Assembly (NCBI GenBank): GCA_046759385.1
Contig: JBHICC010000025.1
Coordinates: forward strand, 1 to 37,074
From: JBHICC01 sp046759385
GTDB taxonomy: Bacteria; Pseudomonadota; Gammaproteobacteria; Acidiferrobacterales; SPGG2
Length of the DNA: 37,074 nucleotides
Direction of reading: 5' to 3'
Below the pieces are notes generated by a model. The model was not told where the DNA came from and searched no databases. It saw only the letters and a program-made list of their open reading frames with translations. Shown here one piece after another: positions 1 through 7,528 of the stretch. Each line of letters begins with the position of its first letter. Positions within the stretch are counted from its first letter, which is position 1. A program made the translations under genes and the position numbers.

Positions 1-90
1 GTGCAGACGGCCTACCGGGACCCGCCGGGGCTGACGGCAAAGACGGTGCAGACGGCCTACCGGGACCCGCCGGGGCTGACGGCAAAGACG
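1..90 (+). repeat. Two perfect 45-bp tandem repeats coding Gly-X-Y
   Basis: Bases 1-45 and 46-90 are identical. A third copy begins at 91 (GTGCAGACGG) and diverges after ten bases. Each unit encodes 15 residues, that is five Gly-X-Y triplets, so copy-number change would keep the frame. The array may continue to the left of the window. Confidence 0.95.
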
Positions 91-644
91 GTGCAGACGG
101 TCCTCAGGGGCCACAGGGCGATCCCGCGATTGTTCAGCGCGTGTTTTATGAGAGCTGTGATGTTCTCTCTCAAGCCGCCCAAGTAAAGACTATTCCTCTA
201 AACGGCATCCCAAGCACCGCAACAGATACCCAGGGGACCCAGTTCCTGCCGGTACCGGGGGATACCGGGACTCCCGCAAACCCGCTTCCGGAGATCACGC
301 CTACTAGCGCCACCAATTTGCTGCAGATCGATGTGCACTTTAACTTCGGCTTGGCGACGACCGGGCGGGCTACAGTGGTCGCCTTGTTCGAACAATCGCG
401 TAGCGACGCGCTCAAGGCCGGTTGGGCACACTCTACAAACAGCTTCTATGTCGGCCAAATTGTTGTACGCCACCAAATCGATGTGAACACCACAGATCCG
501 GCGAACTACCCGCTGCGTTTTAAGGTTTACGCTGGACCATCTACTGGTTCCGTCCCGGTGGTCATGAACGGTCGACAACCAGAGGGCCAACTGTTAGGCG
601 GTGCGTTGTGCTCGTCGATAACGATAACGGAGTTGCGCCAGTAG
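3..644 (+). CDS. Collagen-like (Gly-X-Y) repeat protein, 5' partial
   Basis: The frame starting at base 3 is open from the left edge to the TAG at 642-644. It encodes about 13 Gly-X-Y triplets (GLP, GPA, GAD, GKD, GAD, repeated, then GPQ GPQ GDP), followed by a non-collagenous domain of about 170 residues rich in Thr, Val and Pro that ends in SSITITEL. Bacterial collagen-like proteins of this type are usually trimeric surface, spore or phage-fibre proteins, with the globular C-terminal domain driving trimerisation; that role is inference here. The N-terminus, including any signal peptide or anchor, lies outside the window. An ATG at 141 is in the same frame but starts after the repeats, so it is unlikely to be the true start. 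A strong hairpin follows the stop at 704-734. Frame assignment is firm; function is not. Confidence 0.8.
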   Translation, partial: ADGLPGPAGADGKDGADGLPGPAGADGKDGADGPQGPQGDPAIVQRVFYESCDVLSQAAQVKTIPLNGIPSTATDTQGTQFLPVPGDTGTPANPLPEITPTSATNLLQIDVHFNFGLATTGRATVVALFEQSRSDALKAGWAHSTNSFYVGQIVVRHQIDVNTTDPANYPLRFKVYAGPSTGSVPVVMNGRQPEGQLLGGALCSSITITELRQ

Positions 645-703
645 TTTCGTGGCGGAGCGCTGAAGCAACGCGCACTCCCCAGTTTCTAGGCTGACTTTGC
701 GGA

Positions 704-734
704 TGCGGCCGCCTTCCTTGGGAAGGTGGCCGCA
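704..734 (+). terminator. Strong hairpin after collagen-like gene
   Basis: Arms GCGGCC (705-710) and GGCCGC (728-733) are extended by a G-T wobble and by CCTTCC/GGAAGG around a 3-nt loop (718-720), giving about 13 stacked pairs plus T704-A734. It lies 60 bp after the stop codon at 644. No clear T-tract follows, so it may be a transcript-end stabiliser rather than a classical intrinsic terminator. The rest of 645-902 shows nothing recognisable. Confidence 0.5.
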
Positions 735-902
735 CGCACCTCATTCTGACCCCCACTAATACGACTTCTGCTAGCCGCTTATCGCTACTGGTGTTTGATT
801 CACGACGCGACATTCAATGACATCGGCCGTCGCCGAGCAGAAGACGCAGGGGATTTCAAGAGCCCGAGATAGAAGGATGATGCGTGCGGCCGACTAAGTG
901 CT

Positions 903-1226
903 TTAGATCTGGCCGTCAATCACGCTTTGCATCGTCGAGTTAGCGTATTCTTCGCTCGATGCGCCATCTGACGGGCTAACGAGGCGAAAACAGGCCATTG
1001 GCAGAGCGTCATCGGCCTCGAATTGCTGGCATCCAGCCACCACACGGTCTCTCAATGTATACCAGTCGCCGCCGGCGCTGAATGCCTCGTGCAACGCATA
1101 GGAAAAAAGCGCGGCGAAGTAGGCGAGCTGGTTCGTGTCCCGGCCCTCTTCTTTCGCCTCGAGTAGATCCGCGAGGGTGTTCATCATGATGCCCTCGGCG
1201 AGCTGCTGCTTGGTTAAGGTGCCCAT
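903..1226 (-). CDS. Small hypothetical protein, 107 aa
   Basis: A 107-residue acidic protein that I do not recognise. It appears mostly helical, with no signal peptide or membrane segment and two cysteines (about residues 66 and 79). The ATG is preceded by a good Shine-Dalgarno (AGAGGTGG, about 6 bases upstream), which supports it being a real gene. It stands alone between the collagen-like gene and the GMC oxidoreductase gene, about 130 bp from the latter. Confidence 0.6.
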   Translation of the reverse strand: MGTLTKQQLAEGIMMNTLADLLEAKEEGRDTNQLAYFAALFSYALHEAFSAGGDWYTLRDRVVAGCQQFEADDALPMACFRLVSPSDGASSEEYANSTMQSVIDGQI

Positions 1227-1353
1227 AGAACCACCTCTCTAACGTAAACGACGCGCAATTGCTCGTTCTGTAGGTCGAACGAACGTGCTCCACACCTAGC
1301 TTCAGTATAGCAACCGGCATAGTAAGCGGGGTTGCGGCTCGCGGGGGTGCGCC

Positions 1354-2958
1354 TCAATGAACTGCATCAGCAAGGATCATATCCGCCGCCTTCTCCGCTA
1401 TCATCACCGCCGGAGCATGCGTATTACCCGAGGTGAGGGTGGGCATGATCGAGCAGTCGACAACGCGCAGTGCCCGCAGGCCCAGCACGCGCAGTCTGTC
1501 ATCGACTACTGCCTCGGGGTCCGAGCCCATTTTGCAGGTGCCACTAGGGTGAAAGATCGTCACGCCTGTGTTGCGCGCGAACTCCAGCAACTCGTCATCC
1601 GACTGCGTGTCTTTCCCAGGCAAGTACTCATTGACAACGTAGGGTCGAAGCGCGGGCGACGCGGCGATCTTACGCGCGATCCTAAGTCCGGCGACGACTG
1701 TACGGTGATCGACCGCGGCGGACAGATAATACGGCTGCATTGCCGGGGGGTCGCGCGGGTCGCGTGACTTGATTGTCACCGTGCCACGACTTGCCGGTCT
1801 GAGCTGACAGACGGAAGATGTAAAACCCGAGAACTCATGCAACGGGGCGCCTGGCATATCGGCCGACAATGCGGCAAAGTGAAACTGGACATCAGGCGTT
1901 GCGAGCGTAGAGTGCGTTCGCACGAATGCACCGGCCTGGTTGATGCCGATCGACAACGGACCGCTGCGAAATAGCGCGTACTTGATGCCCATCCTGATCT
2001 TGCGAAATATGCTCTTCATGTCGTCATTGGTCGTGATTGCCTTCGCGCAGCGGTGTATTACTCTAACCTGCAAGTGATCCTGCAAGTTTCGTCCGACACC
2101 GTGGAGATGGTGCACAACGTTAACGCCGTGTTGCTTTAGTAGCTGCGTATCACCGACACCGGAAAGCTGCAACAGCTGCGGCGATTGCAGTGCACCGGCG
2201 CATAGAATGACTTCACGTGCCGCCGACGCTTGCTCCTCGTGGCCGTCCCGGTTGAAAACAACGCCTGATGCACGTTTACCGGCAAAGCGTATTTGGGTTA
2301 CAAACGCGTTGGTCTCGACACAGAGATTTGGCCGTCTGCGCGCAGGTTTTAGATAACCCACCGCGGTACTGGATCGGCGACCGCGCCAAGTTGTTAGCTG
2401 GTAGTAACCCGCACCCTCTTGCGTTTTGCCGTTGAAGTCGTCGTTTCGCGGAATCCCGGCTTGCTCGGCGGCAAGTATGAACGCCTCGGCGAGTTCATGC
2501 GGCTCGCCGACGTTCGATACACCAACCTCGCCGCGCGCACCGTGAAATTCGCTCGCACCCCACTGGTTGCGCTCTGACTTAATAAAGTAGGGCAGCACAT
2601 CGTTCCACCCCCAACCGCGATTCCCGAGACGTTCCCAATGATCATAGTCTTGCGGCTGTCCGCGAACGTAAATCAGACCGTTGATCGCGCTTGAGCCCCC
2701 AAGGACCTTGCCGCGTGGCCAGTAGATCTTGCGGTTGTTCATATCGGGTTCGGGCTCAGTGTAAAAACACCAGTTGTACTTTGGGTGGAACATGGTCTTG
2801 GCATAGCCGATGGGAATATGGATCCACGGGTAGTCGTCCTTGGGGCCAGCTTCAAGCAACAACACCTTGTGCTTGCCGTCAGCTGTCAGACGATTGGCGA
2901 GCGCGCAGCCAGCGGAGCCCGCGCCAACGACGATGTAATCGAAGTGCGAAGCGGTCAT
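1354..2958 (-). CDS. GMC-family FAD-dependent oxidoreductase (choline dehydrogenase-like)
   Basis: A 534-residue GMC (glucose-methanol-choline) flavoprotein that should oxidise an alcohol to an aldehyde using FAD. The N-terminal dinucleotide-binding motif GAGSAG is at residues 12-17, followed by the E of LLLEAG that ends strand 2. The GMC signature (PRGKVLGGSSAINGL) is near residues 81-95. The C-terminal substrate domain has HPSGTCKMG with His470 as catalytic base and GNTHAP with His514 where BetA-type enzymes carry Asn. Length fits the family (about 530-560). The substrate cannot be read from sequence and no betaine genes are nearby, so BetA is not assigned. Upstream, 2959-3180 is non-coding as far as I can see. 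The next gene upstream on the same strand is another alcohol-oxidising enzyme, hinting at related metabolism. Confidence 0.9.
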   Translation of the reverse strand: MTASHFDYIVVGAGSAGCALANRLTADGKHKVLLLEAGPKDDYPWIHIPIGYAKTMFHPKYNWCFYTEPEPDMNNRKIYWPRGKVLGGSSAINGLIYVRGQPQDYDHWERLGNRGWGWNDVLPYFIKSERNQWGASEFHGARGEVGVSNVGEPHELAEAFILAAEQAGIPRNDDFNGKTQEGAGYYQLTTWRGRRSSTAVGYLKPARRRPNLCVETNAFVTQIRFAGKRASGVVFNRDGHEEQASAAREVILCAGALQSPQLLQLSGVGDTQLLKQHGVNVVHHLHGVGRNLQDHLQVRVIHRCAKAITTNDDMKSIFRKIRMGIKYALFRSGPLSIGINQAGAFVRTHSTLATPDVQFHFAALSADMPGAPLHEFSGFTSSVCQLRPASRGTVTIKSRDPRDPPAMQPYYLSAAVDHRTVVAGLRIARKIAASPALRPYVVNEYLPGKDTQSDDELLEFARNTGVTIFHPSGTCKMGSDPEAVVDDRLRVLGLRALRVVDCSIMPTLTSGNTHAPAVMIAEKAADMILADAVH

Positions 2959-3180
2959 GCGCTAGGCTCAGCCGCTGACCGGAAAAGGGAGCTCGTCGCC
3001 GCCATTGCTAAGAGGAATACTTATCTTGCGGGCCTCAGCGACCGCTTGTTAAAACATAGGGCCTATCGCTGGCTGACCGTGCGCCGGTGGTGCAGCCCCT
3101 TACAGCCACGCGGGCGGTAGCAAAGAAAGACGTCTTACCTGCCCCTACCCCCCCTCGTTCTATTCTTTTCGCGCGTAGCG

Positions 3181-4488
3181 CTACCAGTATGTTACCGCGC
3201 GCTCGTAGATGCCTTCGACGTCGGTGAGTTCCGTGTCACGCGGGGCGTTGCCGATGGCGCGGCGTTGCCGACAAGCCGACTCGGCCAGGGTGGCCGCGTC
3301 TTCCTTGGTGAGACCGACACCACCGATGCCGTTCGGCATTCCGGTGGTGCGCATGAGCGCGATAATGCGTCCGGCCACAATCTCGCCAGCGTCTGCGGGC
3401 GTCGCGCCACGCGTATCGGCACCGAGAAACTCGGCTGCCTCGAGATGGCGCTCGGGGGCAGCTTCCGCGGTGTAGCGAAACACGGCTGGCGAGTTAATGA
3501 TGACGCTGATGCCATGCGGTACAAACGGGCCTTCGCCGGGGTAATCCTTGGCCCGAAACGCGCTTATCTGTTGTGAAACAGCATAGGAAAGTGCGTGCGG
3601 CAGGTGCGTGCCCGAGTTGCCGAAGGCCATTCCGGCAAGAGTGGCCGCCCAACTGAGGTTGTCACGCGCCTCGTTATCCGAAACATCCGCTACCCCGCGT
3701 TCCAGGTACTCGCCAGCAATGCGCAATGCCTCGCGAGCATGTAAATCGCTCCATGGATTGGCCCCCTGAATCATCAGCCGTGCGCCGGGTTTCTGGATTT
3801 TGCCCCAGTGGGTGTAGGCACGGGCGGTGTAACACTCAATTGCGTGGCTCAACAAGTCGAAGCCACTGGAGGCGACTACCGTCGGCGGCAGGGTATCCGT
3901 ACAGGCCGGATCAATGAGCGCCTCGTCGGGCAAGATACGGCGGCTGCCGAGCACGAACTTCGTATTGAGCGACTCGAAGCGAATCACCGACAGCCCTGTC
4001 GTCTCTGAACCCGTACCCGATGTGGTCGGGCAGGCTAAGTGCGGCTTGACGGCGCCAGGCACGGGTTGGCCTTCCCCCACCGGCGGTGCAAAGTAAGTCG
4101 AAAAGCTCGCTGGATAAAGCGCATAGACCATCGCCGCTTTGGCCGTGTCTATCACTGACCCGCCGCCCATCGAAACCACACCGTCGAAATTACCTTCCTT
4201 AAAGAAGTCGGTCGCCTCGAGTACCGAACGGTCCGTGGGCTCGATGCACACATCGGAAAATACCGCATGGTCAATCATGGCCTCGGCGAACGCCGTACGC
4301 ACTCGTCCAATGTGCTCAGAATCCACGAGATAGGGATCCGTGAAAAGCGCCACGCGGCTCAGCCCCAAAGAGCGCGCGCGCTCGCCAGCTTCACCTAAGA
4401 CACCGCGGCCAAAGGTGATCCGCGGCATCTCCACCGTGAAGGCATTAGCACCCCCCTCAGTAGGGATGAAGTACTGGCAGCAGCCCAT
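3181..4488 (-). CDS. Iron-containing alcohol dehydrogenase, hydroxyacid-oxoacid transhydrogenase type
   Basis: With the start chosen here this is a 435-residue group III (Fe-ADH) protein. Nucleotide-binding GGGSVIDTAKA is at 108-118 and TTSGTGSE at 155-162. Predicted metal ligands are Asp211 and His215 (SGFDLLSHA), His298 (THLPHAL) and His325 (VPHGISV). The pattern (SGFDLLSHAIE, QGANPWSD, AKDYPGEGPFVPHG) closely follows ADHFE1/HOT enzymes, which couple oxidation of 4-hydroxybutyrate to reduction of 2-oxoglutarate; that activity is inferred from family resemblance. The open frame extends to 4740, but ATG 4488 (MGCCQYF) has GAGGA seven bases upstream and begins where the recognisable family sequence begins. 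ATG 4632 is a weaker alternative without a ribosome site. Confidence 0.88.
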   Translation of the reverse strand: MGCCQYFIPTEGGANAFTVEMPRITFGRGVLGEAGERARSLGLSRVALFTDPYLVDSEHIGRVRTAFAEAMIDHAVFSDVCIEPTDRSVLEATDFFKEGNFDGVVSMGGGSVIDTAKAAMVYALYPASFSTYFAPPVGEGQPVPGAVKPHLACPTTSGTGSETTGLSVIRFESLNTKFVLGSRRILPDEALIDPACTDTLPPTVVASSGFDLLSHAIECYTARAYTHWGKIQKPGARLMIQGANPWSDLHAREALRIAGEYLERGVADVSDNEARDNLSWAATLAGMAFGNSGTHLPHALSYAVSQQISAFRAKDYPGEGPFVPHGISVIINSPAVFRYTAEAAPERHLEAAEFLGADTRGATPADAGEIVAGRIIALMRTTGMPNGIGGVGLTKEDAATLAESACRQRRAIGNAPRDTELTDVEGIYERAVTYW

Positions 4489-4642
4489 GTTGTGTCCTCG
4501 TGCTCGCGCTTCGCCCATCTTGACCCAGATCGGGGTGGCTTTTCCAGCACCACCCAAGGGCCCTTGCCGTGGCGCAGGCATGCCGCAACCGGAGACAGGG
4601 TGATTGTGCGAGAAGGTCGCGCGATCCGTCATTGTGAATAAG

Positions 4643-4662
4643 TTATTGACTATAAACAATAA
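4643..4662. promoter_or_regulatory. Inverted repeat in divergent intergenic region
   Basis: TTATTG (4643-4648) and CAATAA (4657-4662) are perfect inverted arms around an 8-bp AT-rich spacer, inside the 267-bp gap between the divergent starts at 4488 and 4756. It could be an operator. No regulator gene is adjacent, so this is only suggestive. Confidence 0.3.
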
Positions 4663-4755
4663 ACTCCATACCGAAAAGTTGGCACAGTCCCTGCAGTCGC
4701 TTGCGCTACAAACCGGCCTGGCATGACGGACATTTGACACTAACTCGGGAGATTT

Positions 4756-5070
4756 ATGATGAAGAGATTTTTATTGTTAGCGGTTTTGCTGATTCCAAGC
4801 TTTGCCTGGGCCGGCGGTAACCCTTCTGATTGGCGCATTTCAGGCAGCATCCGACCCGGAGTCGCTAACGGTCAGGTGGTGCTCGAAATCAACGACCACC
4901 AAGTGGCGAGCGCGCTCTTGGCCAATGACCCTACATTGACCAGCCGTTATCAGAACCGTAACGTCACCGTTCGCTGTCGAGCGCTAGCCTATCCGATGGT
5001 AGCGTGCAATGTGCTCGCTGACGGCAAGATACTGAAGACTGTTTACTTCGATCGACGTTCGCTACGATAG
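4756..5070 (+). CDS. Small secreted protein of unknown function
   Basis: A 104-residue protein with a clear signal peptide: MMKR, a hydrophobic core, then an AWA-GG cleavage site after about residue 19. The mature part of about 85 residues has two cysteines, in VRCRAL and VACNVL, that could form a periplasmic disulfide; the rest looks beta-rich. Shine-Dalgarno-like CGGGAG lies 8 bases upstream of the ATG. I do not recognise the family. It is divergent from the transhydrogenase gene and 139 bp before a membrane-protein gene on the same strand. Confidence 0.7.
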   Translation: MMKRFLLLAVLLIPSFAWAGGNPSDWRISGSIRPGVANGQVVLEINDHQVASALLANDPTLTSRYQNRNVTVRCRALAYPMVACNVLADGKILKTVYFDRRSLR

Positions 5071-5209
5071 CTAAGCAGCGCTCAGCGCGTGCGGTTGCGC
5101 AGCGCCGCTGTGCATGTACTGCGCGCGTTCATGCACCCGAGCTTAACCTTGACGTGAAACCTATCTCACCCGTAGGGTTAGCTACTCTGTAAGCACCCAA
5201 CGAAAACGA

Positions 5210-6214
5210 GTGCGTAAGAAGAAATACAGGATTTCCTTCGCCATTGGGATCGGCTTAAGTGCTTTATTTCTATGGCTTGCCCTCAGGGGCACGAACTTCG
5301 CGGACATCGGGCACGCCCTGGCCCGAGCCCAACCGCTCTATGTACTGCCGCTGTTAGCGGCGCTCGCGTTTTTCTTCTGGTTTAAAGCAGTTCGCATCAG
5401 GTTGCTGCTGGCGCCGATGCGTCGCCTGCGCGCACAAAGCATTTTTCCGGCAATGATGGTTGGCTTTGCGGGCAACAATCTGCTGCCGGCGCGACTGGGG
5501 GATCTCGTGCGCGTCTATCTCCTTGGACGCCGACACAAACTGAGCAAGACCTCAATCCTGGCCACGATGGTGATCGAGCGCTTGTTCGATCTACTGGTTG
5601 CGCTCGGGCTGCTTGCGCTGGTCGTGGTGGCCACGCGCGTTCCTGAAGGTCTAGTCAAACCGGGCTACTTCATCGGCGGGATGGAGCTGGGCTTGTTGAC
5701 TATGACGGTGGCCATCACCTTGTGGACAAGCCTGTTCGTTACTACCTTCCGGTGGGCGACGAGCTTTCTACCGACGCCCTTGCACGCGCGCGTGGTCCAG
5801 CACGTAGAGCTCGGCGCGGCGGGCCTTGATGCGTTAAAACAGCCGAATCTCTTGTTCGGAGTTGTCACGACCTCAGCCGCTCAGAGCGTGCTGAAGGCCG
5901 CGGCTATGTATATCGGGGTGCTGGCGCTGGGTATCGATGCCCCGCTGTCGGCCGCGTTCGTACTGCTCGCCCTGAGCATCGCCGCTCAGACTTTGCCCAG
6001 TAGCCCTGGGTTTTTCGGCACGATTCAGCTGTGCTACGTGCTCGCGCTTAGGCCTTATGGCGTGGACGCGGCAGATGCGTTTGCGGCATCGATCTTCTAC
6101 CACCTAGTCGAGTACGTCTCCGTCACTATAACGGGCCTGTATTTCCTAAAGCGCATGGGATCCAGGCCTACCGAGTTGCGCCACGCCGCTGAACTGACCA
6201 ACGAGGAAACCTGA
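5210..6214 (+). CDS. UPF0104 / YbhN-like (AglD2-type) multi-spanning membrane protein
   Basis: A 334-residue integral membrane protein with about 7-8 hydrophobic segments. It belongs to the lysylphosphatidylglycerol synthase TM-domain / UPF0104 family: GNNLLPARLGDLVRVYLLG near residue 90, ERLFDL near 123 and LPSSPGFFG near 264 are the conserved blocks of that flippase-like fold. The C-terminal aminoacyl-transfer domain of full MprF is absent, so lysyl-PG synthesis is unlikely. Relatives are implicated in lipid or lipid-linked glycan handling. GTG start at 5210 with no strong ribosome site; a downstream start is possible but would cut into the first membrane segment. Confidence 0.85.
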   Translation: MRKKKYRISFAIGIGLSALFLWLALRGTNFADIGHALARAQPLYVLPLLAALAFFFWFKAVRIRLLLAPMRRLRAQSIFPAMMVGFAGNNLLPARLGDLVRVYLLGRRHKLSKTSILATMVIERLFDLLVALGLLALVVVATRVPEGLVKPGYFIGGMELGLLTMTVAITLWTSLFVTTFRWATSFLPTPLHARVVQHVELGAAGLDALKQPNLLFGVVTTSAAQSVLKAAAMYIGVLALGIDAPLSAAFVLLALSIAAQTLPSSPGFFGTIQLCYVLALRPYGVDAADAFAASIFYHLVEYVSVTITGLYFLKRMGSRPTELRHAAELTNEET

Positions 6215-6256
6215 CCCCGGACGACCTTGCGAAGAACGCGCGGTCACCCTCTCTCC

Positions 6257-6352
6257 TTGAGCCCTAAACGGCGCTATTTCTTTAGCGCAGCAGTGATTGG
6301 CCTGATCCTTGCACCGCCTTTTTTGATGCGCCTTGCGCCTTTCCAGCGGTAG
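6257..6352 (+). other. Possible 31-aa small membrane ORF, or broken 5' part of next gene
   Basis: TTG 6257 to TAG 6350-6352 encodes a short basic-then-hydrophobic peptide (SPKRRYFF, then a leucine/alanine-rich stretch). It is in the same frame as the gene starting at 6389, separated only by the TAG. No ribosome site precedes the TTG. It may be a small membrane protein, the remnant of a longer N-terminus, or chance. Confidence 0.2.
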
Positions 6353-6388
6353 CTGCAGAAACTGCTAGCCAAGGAGGTCAACACAAAC

Positions 6389-6772
6389 GTGCGAGCGGTA
6401 CTGGCAAAGCTAGTCAACGGTATTTTCTTCCTATCAGGCACGAGCCTCATCGCCTACAGCGCCGTTTTGGTCGTGCAGTCGCAGCAACCCGGCGATATCA
6501 CTGGCGAGATCAGGCTATTTATCGTGGGTGGGGTCGTGCTGCTGTGCATCGGCCTCGTACGTATCTATCTGTCGCCCGAACGCCCTATGATTCAAATCGT
6601 GCGCAAGATAATAGAAACGGCCAGCTACCGCGGGCCCGATCGGCGACGGTACCAGCGACGCAAGGGGCACGACCCGCGAGTATCGCTGCGCTGGGACAAG
6701 CAAGGGGACCCGCGCCGCAAACCCGGCCGACGCAAGGAAGATCGTTGGGACGAGATCCATTCGAAGTTTTGA
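6389..6772 (+). CDS. Small membrane protein with basic Arg-rich tail
   Basis: A 127-residue protein with two hydrophobic segments (about 9-30 and 43-63), followed by a cytoplasmic-type tail packed with Arg/Lys, including RGPDRRRYQRRK and RRKPGRRKEDR. The tail could bind nucleic acid or acidic lipid headgroups; that is inference. The GTG start is well supported by AAGGAGGT at 6371-6378, ten bases upstream. No family recognised. It ends 15 bp before the stop of the convergent gene at 6788. Confidence 0.65.
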   Translation: MRAVLAKLVNGIFFLSGTSLIAYSAVLVVQSQQPGDITGEIRLFIVGGVVLLCIGLVRIYLSPERPMIQIVRKIIETASYRGPDRRRYQRRKGHDPRVSLRWDKQGDPRRKPGRRKEDRWDEIHSKF

Positions 6773-6787
6773 ATGGCCTGTGCAGCG

Positions 6788-7381
6788 CTAATGGCCGGCC
6801 CGTGTCATCACCGACGGTTTCCCACCGGGATCCAGGCGGTGAAAGCGCCGCTGATGCGGTAGCGCAAACTGGTCACCTGCTTCTGTCAGCGCGTCCCGGT
6901 AGGCCTTCGCCGCATGGGTTTGAAGTCGCTCGAGCGTCCGCCGGTCTGTGGTCACGTAAACCAAACCCTTATCAGCGACAAGCGCGCCAATCATTCCGGG
7001 GTTCTCGCTCGCCCATGCGCGCGCGATCGCGCCCACGCTTACGAGTCGAAGTACGTAGGTCCACCCGGGCTTGAACCGGTGCCACCGGGCCGTGCTGGTT
7101 CCCCAGACAAGCCGCGGTCCGGGCCGAACCGACGCCGCAGTGTATGCGCCAGTAGGGAGATAGCCGATGGCCACACCGTCAACGTGAACTCGTACGGTTT
7201 CGTCCGTGAGATCATTCACGAAGTACACCAGCGCTCGGTTGGACGCGGCCTTAAAGTACACGGGTGAATGGCTTCGGTAATGCTCGCCGGCAAAAACGCA
7301 AAGCGGGGTCGCCGATAGGATGACGACCACTGAAGTAAACAATACGCGTCCGATGCGCAACTTCGCGGTCCCGCTGACCAT
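6788..7381 (-). CDS. Secreted DUF2846-like protein
   Basis: About 197 residues, with a signal peptide (KLRIG, a hydrophobic core, VFA-GEHY cleavage) and a mature domain whose pattern VRVHVDGVAIGYLPTGAY followed by RPGPRLVWG resembles DUF2846-type periplasmic proteins (a V-x-V-D-G-x-x-I-G-x-L beta sandwich). No lipobox cysteine is seen, so it is probably soluble and periplasmic. Two starts are possible: ATG 7393 (four residues longer, no ribosome site) and ATG 7381 (GAAGGA just upstream, tight spacing); I prefer 7381. A plausible promoter sits at 7413-7442. Function unknown. Confidence 0.65.
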   Translation of the reverse strand: MVSGTAKLRIGRVLFTSVVVILSATPLCVFAGEHYRSHSPVYFKAASNRALVYFVNDLTDETVRVHVDGVAIGYLPTGAYTAASVRPGPRLVWGTSTARWHRFKPGWTYVLRLVSVGAIARAWASENPGMIGALVADKGLVYVTTDRRTLERLQTHAAKAYRDALTEAGDQFALPHQRRFHRLDPGGKPSVMTRAGH

Positions 7382-7412
7382 GGTTCCTTCCATAGACCAC
7401 AGTAGTATCTAA

Positions 7413-7442
7413 ACTATATGCGCTCGCTTGCACTTACGCCAA
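7413..7442 (-). promoter_or_regulatory. Candidate sigma70 promoter for the DUF2846-like gene
   Basis: On the minus strand, TTGGCG (7437-7442) and TATAGT (7413-7418) are separated by 18 bp. Transcription would start near 7406, 12-25 bases before the candidate start codons. Confidence 0.4.
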
Positions 7443-7528
7443 TTTCGAAGTTTTGCTACCTTGAGGGTCAACCTGTGGGTATCTGGGCGCACAGCTAACG
7501 AAAACCGACGGCGCCGCCAAAATCGTGA

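Noticed and set aside
1..186. 61-aa frame-1 ORF starting GTG at base 1
   Set aside because: It reads the 45-bp repeat out of phase; frame 3 gives Gly-X-Y triplets continuing into a long open domain.
562..813. 83-aa minus-strand ORF
   Set aside because: It overlaps the end of the collagen-like gene, crosses the hairpin and resembles no protein family.
1354..2958. Naming the GMC gene betA
   Set aside because: The active-site Asn is His and no betaine aldehyde dehydrogenase or BetI gene is present.
2785..3120. 111-aa plus-strand ORF
   Set aside because: Mostly antisense to the start of the GMC gene, with no ribosome site or family pattern.
4489..4740. N-terminal extension of the transhydrogenase ORF
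   Set aside because: No ribosome site at 4740 or 4632, no recognisable homologous region, and a good GAGGA before ATG 4488.
6544..7074. 176-aa plus-strand ORF
   Set aside because: Arg/Pro-rich shadow overlapping the 6389 gene and antisense to the 6788 gene.
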